The position numbers and the translations under genes were made by a program. The notes under the pieces were generated by a model. The model was given only the letters and a program-made list of their open reading frames with translations, was not told the DNA's origin and did not search any database. 64,000 nt of DNA from Actinopolymorpha alba DSM 45243 (GTDB lineage Bacteria; Actinomycetota; Actinomycetes; Propionibacteriales; Actinopolymorphaceae): assembly GCF_000373925.1 (NCBI RefSeq), contig NZ_KB892801.1:1-64000 (forward strand). Reading direction: 5' to 3'. Below, in pieces: positions 59,348 through 64,000 of the stretch (positions are counted from its first letter, which is position 1; the number at the start of each line of letters is the position of its first letter).

Positions 59348-59893
59348 ATGCGTATCTCCACCTTCGTCGCCAGCATCGCGGCATCCGTGCTGACCCTCGC
59401 GGTCGGGGCGGGGCCGGCACTTGCCGCTGGCGCCCCGCCCGCGACGTCGACATCAGGGTCGCCGGGTGTCGTCCGGCCGATGGTCACCAAGCTCAGCCAC
59501 GCCGACGCCACGAGCCGGCTCCGCGCGGCCGGCATCACCTGGTCGTCCAGCGGCGGTTGCAGCAACCGCAACAACCCCACGTGTACGTCGTTCGAGCAAG
59601 TCAACCTTGACACCATCCGGGGCATCATCACGCTCAAGAACGCCAGCGGCTGCGCCGTCAACGTCACCGGCGGCACCGAAACCGGCCATGCCGGCGGCAC
59701 GTACAGCCACTGGAACGGTTACAAGCTCGACATCAGTATCTATACCTGCGTCAGCAACTACATCACCCGCACCTTCACCTTCATCGGGTATCGCAGCGAC
59801 GGCGCCGCGATGTACCGCTCGGCGGCCGGAAACATCTATGCCCGGGAAGGCAACCACTGGGACATCACCTATTACAACTGCGGCGGTTGCTGA
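59348..59893 (+). CDS. Secreted M15-like (D,D-peptidase-type) protein
   Basis: 181-aa exported protein. The signal peptide is MRISTFVASIAASVLTLAVG to GPALAAG, with cleavage near residue 27. The mature domain contains TGGTETGHAGGTYSHWNGYK followed by LDIS, then EGNHWDITYYNCGGC. The spacing H-x6-D (HWNGYKLD) and ExxHW matches the zinc ligands and catalytic Glu of the M15/VanY-VanX peptidase fold, so it may cleave peptidoglycan cross-link peptides. This assignment rests on motif shape only. Several Cys (GGCSNRNNPTC, ASGCAV, IYTCVS, YNCGGC) could form disulfides. The ATG follows aaggaggcaggcc. Confidence 0.7.
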   Translation: MRISTFVASIAASVLTLAVGAGPALAAGAPPATSTSGSPGVVRPMVTKLSHADATSRLRAAGITWSSSGGCSNRNNPTCTSFEQVNLDTIRGIITLKNASGCAVNVTGGTETGHAGGTYSHWNGYKLDISIYTCVSNYITRTFTFIGYRSDGAAMYRSAAGNIYAREGNHWDITYYNCGGC

Positions 59894-60003
59894 CCGATCC
59901 ACACCCGCTTTCCCGATTCCGCGATGCCGGCACCGACAATCCAAGCCGTCCAGGCCGACGCACCTTCACCAAATCGGGTGTGCCGTGGGTGGCGTCTGGT
60001 GGT

Positions 60004-60129
60004 GTCTCGCATTGTGTACACCTTCTGCGGCACGAGGCGGGGCATGTTCCCACCAGGCAAGGCAAATTTTCCTTGTGAGGTGGGGAGTTGCCGCGTGACG
60101 TCCGCCAATGGGTGTACACAATGTGAGAC
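60004..60129. repeat. 126-bp imperfect palindrome (structured element)
   Basis: Outer arms gtctcgcattgtgtacacc (60004-60022) and ggtgtacacaatgtgagac (60111-60129) pair with one mismatch in 19. Inner arms gcggca / tgccgc (60027 / 60089) and ttcccaccaggcaagg with its partner at 60071-60086 continue the fold. It could be a small MITE-like element or a folded RNA. It lies in a 755-bp gene-free stretch (59894-60648). Confidence 0.65.
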
Positions 60130-60197
60130 AGAAGCTTGCGTCTCGCTATCCGATACGACTGGGTGTACGCCATTTGAGACGGGCGCTGTATTCAGCA

Positions 60198-60247
60198 AGA
60201 TCGTGAAAACTTAAGGGGGTTATAGCACCCCAAAATCTTCACGATCT
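60198..60247. repeat. Nested hairpin agatcgtgaa / ttcacgatct
   Basis: 10-bp perfect outer stem with an inner ggggt / acccc stem (60216-60220 / 60227-60231). The outer arm resembles the ends of repeat family B (gatcgtgaagg). Confidence 0.7.
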
Positions 60248-60479
60248 GCGATGGCCCGCCCATCCGAGGATGCCGAGCCCGCCTGCCGCCGGACCTCACG
60301 CGGCAATTTCTCTTGTATGGGGGTCTTCCGCGTACCACCCCGGAGAAGGCGTAGAAAAAGTAAAACGCCACCCGCGGCACGACCAGTATGGCGGTCCAGG
60401 GTTTTGCCTGATGCAAGGCGCCCACCGGGGTTTCGAGTATCCACCGAAGTGTTTTAAACAAGCCTCCGAGTGCGTCCGC

Positions 60480-60531
60480 GACTTGTCCGAAGGTTCTCCG
60501 CGTGGAGGGGCGTCAATCCTTCGGACAAGTC
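60480..60531. repeat. 14-bp inverted repeat, gacttgtccgaagg
   Basis: Perfect arms gacttgtccgaagg (60480-60493) and ccttcggacaagtc (60518-60531) with a 24-nt loop, in the gene-free stretch upstream of the terminator of the Eis-like gene. Confidence 0.75.
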
Positions 60532-60567
60532 CACGATCGCGGGCCGGACGGCTACGAGGTTGCGGTG

Positions 60568-60615
60568 ACTTGGCGGAGGAGTTTCGGCATAGAAGCCGAG
60601 ACACCTCCGCCAAGT
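60568..60615. terminator. Hairpin terminator of the Eis-like gene
   Basis: 12-bp perfect stem acttggcggagg / cctccgccaagt with an inner tcggc / gccga stem, 34 bp after the minus-strand stop. The core is shared with the terminator at 50522-50564. Confidence 0.75.
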
Positions 60616-60648
60616 CGCGTCCCGCTGCCTTCACCCCACAGGGGTCTT

Positions 60649-61908
60649 TCAGAAGGAGGAGAAGAGGTACGGCGCCGCGGGCGGGAACAGCGTGGCGAGC
60701 GCTGTACGACTCTCTGGCTCCGCGACCGCGTATCCCTGCAGCACAAGCTCTTCCGGATCGAGCACGCCGTAGACCAGCGCGGCCAGCCCGTGTGAGGTGA
60801 GCGTCGCGGTAGGCGTACCGCCCCTCCTCACCTCGAGCGACCCGCTTGAGCCGTCCAGGGTCCAGATGCCGCCCACGAACGGATCGTCGACCACCTCGAC
60901 CGTGACCCGGGAAGGGCCAGCGCCGATGCCGGCGAGCCCTTCGACGGAGAGCACCCGTCCCATCGGGGCGCTGTGTGTGGGGCTTGCGACCTTCGTCTCC
61001 TCGGCATAGTGAACGTCGACGTACCAGAGGTCGGGCCGCTCGTCCGGCGGGAGTTCGAAGGTGAACGCGGAGAACTGATCGAGGTGCCGTCCCAACCATT
61101 GCAGCAGCAGGGTCCGCGCGATGTGGCCGCGGCTCAGCAGGGCGGCGCCTTCGAGGTCCTGGCCGAAGCCGGTCGTCCGGTAGAGCAGCGCACCGGTGAT
61201 CTCGCCCTCCTGGCGGGCGAAGACCACCCAGTGGTCATTGTCGTCGCGAAGCTGCGCGGCCGACTCGGGCGGGGACACCGAGAAGCCATGCCGCTCGCCC
61301 AGCAGGCGTTCGACGAAGCCGGAGTAGTCGTCATACACCTCGCCGATGCGATGGAACGTCACCTCGCCCGGGACGTCGGCCCGCACCACCCGGTCCAGCC
61401 CGGCCGGAAAGAGCCGGATCCGCCGCGCCTTGGGGAATCCGACGTACCCGAAGCGCTCATAGAACGACTGCCGGAACGGATACAGCGTGCTGACCGCGTG
61501 GCCGGCGTCCCGCATCTCACCGTGCAGTTGGGTGAGGAGGGCGCGGATGTGGCCGCGACGGCGGGCCATCGGGTGGGTCGCGACGCCGCTCACTCCGAGC
61601 ATCCCGACCGTGCGGCCGCGGACGTTCTGCCGCATGGGCAGGCCTTCGACGGTCGCCTCGGCGACCTCGTCACCGAAGGCGACCAGGATCGTGTTGCGCT
61701 CGTGGTAGTGAAGCGAACGTCGCCAGCGTTCTTCGGCCTCGACCGGGTGCGGTGACCGGATGAAGGCGTACGACTGGAGCGGCAACGCCGTCGTCAGGAG
61801 TTCCTCGCCGTGGACCCGCCGGATCGTGCTCGCGGAGCCTGCCGTCGCCGGCGTACCTGTGCTTCTCGCTGGCGTACCCGTGGTGGTGCCCGTCGTTTCG
61901 ATGCTCAC
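60649..61908 (-). CDS. Eis-like GNAT acetyltransferase
   Basis: 419-aa protein of the Eis (enhanced intracellular survival) type. An N-terminal GNAT domain has GMLGVSGVATHPMARRRGHI then RALLTQLHG (acetyl-CoA loop) and YPFRQSFYERFGYVGFPKAR, followed by the second GNAT-like region and the C-terminal sterol-carrier-like domain. The chain ends in Phe, whose carboxylate is the general base in Eis. Eis enzymes acetylate aminoglycosides or protein lysines. The GTG at 61906-61908 gives a Thr/Gly-rich lead (ETTGTTTGTPARSTGTPATA) that may be untranslated. Confidence 0.87.
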   Translation of the reverse strand: MSIETTGTTTGTPARSTGTPATAGSASTIRRVHGEELLTTALPLQSYAFIRSPHPVEAEERWRRSLHYHERNTILVAFGDEVAEATVEGLPMRQNVRGRTVGMLGVSGVATHPMARRRGHIRALLTQLHGEMRDAGHAVSTLYPFRQSFYERFGYVGFPKARRIRLFPAGLDRVVRADVPGEVTFHRIGEVYDDYSGFVERLLGERHGFSVSPPESAAQLRDDNDHWVVFARQEGEITGALLYRTTGFGQDLEGAALLSRGHIARTLLLQWLGRHLDQFSAFTFELPPDERPDLWYVDVHYAEETKVASPTHSAPMGRVLSVEGLAGIGAGPSRVTVEVVDDPFVGGIWTLDGSSGSLEVRRGGTPTATLTSHGLAALVYGVLDPEELVLQGYAVAEPESRTALATLFPPAAPYLFSSF

Positions 61909-61960
61909 GGCTGGCGAGACTAGCCGTCAGCGCGTGGTGTGGGCACCCCCCATTCCTGCT

Positions 61961-62011
61961 GTCCGACCCGCTCACGTGTCCGACCCGCTCACGTGTCCGA
62001 CCCGCTCACGT
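61961..62011. repeat. 17-bp tandem repeat running into the AraC 3' end
   Basis: Three perfect copies of gtccgacccgctcacgt (61961, 61978, 61995). The last copy contains the stop of the AraC gene (TGA complement at 62006-62008), so the gene end has been shaped by the repeat. Confidence 0.9.
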
Positions 62012-62920
62012 GTCCGGCTCAGCGGTCGGGCGGAGCCGGCGGCGGTACTCGCTCGGGGTGAGCCCGACAAGGGTACGGAACCGCCGGGCGAAGTAGGTCG
62101 GATCCGGCCACCCCACAAGAGCACCGACCCGGGCGACGGGTGTCGTACCGCCAGCCAGCAGCCCGGCCGCCTTCTCGGCGCGCAGCCGGGCCAGGTAGGC
62201 GATCGGTGGAACCCCGAGGTCGCGCCGGAAGAGCCGGGAGAGGTACGCCGGATCCAGGCTCACCAGGCGCGCGATCTCCTCCACCTGCCAGGGGTGTTCC
62301 GGTGCCGCGTCGAGTCGGCCGGCGGCTTCGGAGACGGCCGGATGCGGACCCCGAGGCTCGTGCGGGTGCGGCCCGGTGGACCCCGCCGCGGGCAGACCCG
62401 CGACGAGTTGGCCGAGGACTGTGAGTAGCTGGCCGAGCAGGAGTACCCGGTCGTGGGGGCGTTCGGCGATCCGCCGTTCCAGAACACTGATCGACGCGAC
62501 GGCCTCACGAGCGGCCAAGGCCGAGATCTCGACCGCAAGGACGCCTTGACAGTGTGGCGCGAGTGGCCCCGACCAGAGCAGGTCGGAGACCTCGGGTTCC
62601 TCGCGCAGAAACGCCACGTCCCGTAGCAGCGTCGAAGGAGAAAGGCAGGTGTTGGCGACGACCAGCCCACGGCAGCCGGCGAACCCGTGCCAGGTGCCCG
62701 GTCGCAGGACGAACACCTGACCCGCGCTCACCGAGGTAGCGCCGTGGGCGCACACGTGCGTGCCGGTACCAGCGCCGACGACGGCGATCTCCAGGAAGTC
62801 ATGGCTGTGGATCTCGCTGTCACCGGCGAGGGTGGCGACGTTGGCGAAGAGAGGGAACGCGGCCGCGCGGAACAACTCGCGCTCGCGGTAGATCGGCGCC
62901 GGTGGTTGCCCTGCGGACAC
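62006..62920 (-). CDS. AraC-family transcriptional regulator
   Basis: 304-aa regulator. An N-terminal cupin sensor (FPLFANVATLAGDSEIHSHD, FLEIAVVGAGTGTHVCAHGA, VFVLRPGTWHGFAGCRG) is followed by two helix-turn-helix units at the C-terminus: WQVEEIARLVSLDPAYLSRL, FRRDLGVPPIAYL and GALVGWPDPTYFARRFRTLV, GLTPSEYRRRL. Such proteins sense a small molecule, often a sugar. The GTG is at 62918-62920. It diverges from the PhyH gene and is its probable activator. Confidence 0.9.
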   Translation of the reverse strand: MSAGQPPAPIYRERELFRAAAFPLFANVATLAGDSEIHSHDFLEIAVVGAGTGTHVCAHGATSVSAGQVFVLRPGTWHGFAGCRGLVVANTCLSPSTLLRDVAFLREEPEVSDLLWSGPLAPHCQGVLAVEISALAAREAVASISVLERRIAERPHDRVLLLGQLLTVLGQLVAGLPAAGSTGPHPHEPRGPHPAVSEAAGRLDAAPEHPWQVEEIARLVSLDPAYLSRLFRRDLGVPPIAYLARLRAEKAAGLLAGGTTPVARVGALVGWPDPTYFARRFRTLVGLTPSEYRRRLRPTAEPDT

Positions 62921-62970
62921 GTCAGGATCGTACGAGCGTTGGTCCGGATCTGCCTAGCTATCGGTACCCC

Positions 62971-63040
62971 CTCACGTGAGGGTAGGAGGCAGGGCACCAT
63001 CCATCTCCCTTTCGACAGGACCATCCCCATTTCGATAGGA
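62971..63040. promoter_or_regulatory. AraC/PhyH control region
   Basis: A perfect 14-bp palindrome ccctcacgtgaggg lies at 62971-62984. Two direct repeats tttcgacagga (63010-63020) and tttcgatagga (63030-63040), 20 bp apart, end just before the PhyH start. Direct repeats at this spacing suit an AraC dimer. Confidence 0.5.
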
Positions 63041-63048
63041 GGGGCGCG

Positions 63049-63852
63049 ATGACCGGAAGCACGTCGCAGGAACGCTGGACCGACCTCGATGCGGCCGGCG
63101 CGGTGAATCAGCGCGTTGTCGACGACTATCGCCGGGACGGATTCGTCCGAGTCCGTGGCATCCTCGAGCCGGCCGAGGTCACGCGGTTCAAGGCCGCGGC
63201 CGAGGCGTATCTCGCGGCACACCGCTCCGAGAACTTCTCCAGGGACGCGGTGTTCACCCAACTCGTCAATGTCTGGCCGCGCGACCCCACGATCGCCGAG
63301 CTCACCCTCCATCCCAGGATCGCCCGGGTCGCTGAGCAGTTGGCCGGCATCCCGCTCCGCATCTGGCACGACCACATGCTCGTCAAGGAGCCTCACAACA
63401 ACGTGGCGACGGAGTTCCACCAGGACCGGCCCTACTGGCCGCACGCCAGTGACCGGCACTCGCTGTCAGCGTGGGTCGCCCTCGTCGACGTACCCTTCGA
63501 GCGCGGTTGTATGACCTTCCTGCCTGGTACGCAGAACCTCACGGGGTTTCGGCCGCAGAACCTCCACGACGAGGAGGATCTGTTCACGGTCGATCCGTCG
63601 TTGCGCTGGCGGCCGCGGGTCACGGTCCCGCTGCGGGCCGGCGACTGCACATTCCACTCCAGCTACACCGGTCACATGGCGCTGCCCAACCGCACCGACC
63701 AGGCCAGGTTCGCGCACGTCACGATCTACATGGACGCCGACACGGTGTACGCGGGTACGCCGCACGTCGTCACCGATCCGCTCGGCCTGGCCGCCGGAGA
63801 CCGGCTTGACGGCGAGACGTTTCCGCGGCCGTGGGGGACCACGGGTGGGTGA
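63049..63852 (+). CDS. Phytanoyl-CoA dioxygenase (PhyH)-family protein
   Basis: 267-aa Fe(II)/2-oxoglutarate dioxygenase-like protein. VVDDYRRDGFVRVRGILEPA is the usual start and TEFHQDRPYWPH carries the HxD iron motif. CTFHSSYTGHMALPNRTDQA then RFAHVTIYM contains the distal His and the Arg that holds 2-oxoglutarate. Family members hydroxylate diverse small molecules. The ATG at 63049 follows gataggagg. Control by the divergent AraC protein is likely, which suggests an inducible catabolic or tailoring step; the substrate is unknown. Confidence 0.88.
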   Translation: MTGSTSQERWTDLDAAGAVNQRVVDDYRRDGFVRVRGILEPAEVTRFKAAAEAYLAAHRSENFSRDAVFTQLVNVWPRDPTIAELTLHPRIARVAEQLAGIPLRIWHDHMLVKEPHNNVATEFHQDRPYWPHASDRHSLSAWVALVDVPFERGCMTFLPGTQNLTGFRPQNLHDEEDLFTVDPSLRWRPRVTVPLRAGDCTFHSSYTGHMALPNRTDQARFAHVTIYMDADTVYAGTPHVVTDPLGLAAGDRLDGETFPRPWGTTGG

Positions 63853-64000
63853 CCTTCTTCGAAATCACATTGGTGTGGTTCAGCGGTGCGCGGCCGGGTT
63901 GACCAGAGCTGGTCCTGCCCCAGGCGTTTCATCTGATCACGTGGATAGGTACGTTCCGACCGTCAGGAGATGATCGTCTTACCTGGGGCCGCCGCGAGGA
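63853..64000. other. Right edge, no gene recognised
   Basis: 148 bp without a supported gene. A plus-strand frame at the very end (GTFRPSGDDRLTWG) could be the start of something outside the window. Confidence 0.4.

Noticed and set aside
1-64000. Secondary-metabolite cluster of polyketide or non-ribosomal type
   Set aside because: No PKS, NRPS, terpene or lanthipeptide-synthetase genes are seen; the glycan operon is the only biosynthetic-looking block.

Overview
The window is GC-rich DNA (about 70%) from an actinomycete. GTG starts and 4-bp ATGA/GTGA stop-start overlaps are frequent. The content is typical of Actinomycetota: DivIVA, a PknB-like kinase, DUF5302, DUF1707, DUF222-HNH, an F420-type nitroreductase and a group I truncated haemoglobin. 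I cannot place the genus. No rRNA, tRNA or CRISPR array was seen. Most of it looks chromosomal, with patches of mobile or repetitive DNA.

Layout. 0-0.8 kb: a decayed IS5-type transposase. 0.9-2.6 kb: a TetR regulator and an FAD monooxygenase that diverge around a palindromic operator. 2.5-16.4 kb: a sugar-nucleotide epimerase diverging from a tightly coupled 12.4-kb operon (GT-B glycosyltransferase, aminoglycoside-phosphotransferase-like (APH-like) kinase, double APH-like protein, GT4 glycosyltransferase, APH-like kinase, ABC exporter fused to an APH-like domain, APH-like kinase), closed by a strong terminator. This is the best candidate for an undescribed system: two glycosyltransferases, six kinase-like domains and one exporter, probably making and exporting a phosphorylated glycan or glycoconjugate.

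16.4-23.1 kb: a nitric-oxide-type globin pair (truncated haemoglobin and flavohaemoprotein) coupled to a DivIVA-like gene, a GMC oxidoreductase and a Ser/Thr kinase with an extracellular NTF2-like domain. 23-29 kb: an acetyltransferase, a TetR gene and a nitroreductase-SNF2-SWIM operon. 29-33.7 kb: a truncated small ORF, a GT2 glycosyltransferase, an isopropylmalate-dehydrogenase-family enzyme, a RidA-like protein and a beta-helix protein.

33.8-47.2 kb: two copies of a roughly 1.9-kb DUF222-HNH element in opposite orientation, one intact and one frameshifted. They bracket about 9.7 kb of regulators, two drug-type MFS transporters, a flavin disulfide reductase and a GH15 enzyme. 47.6-50.5 kb: a DUF1707 protein, a stand-alone cytochrome oxidase subunit I and a ribbon-helix-helix protein with internal repeats. 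50.7-58.8 kb: cydDC diverging from a second heterodimeric ABC exporter and a small phosphatase. 58.8-64 kb: a secreted M15-like protein, a repeat-rich gene-free stretch, an Eis-like acetyltransferase, and an AraC regulator diverging from a PhyH dioxygenase.

Several dispersed palindromic repeats recur in the window. One family sits in frame inside two unrelated coding sequences, and another sits in intergenic DNA at 29.07 and 50.60 kb.
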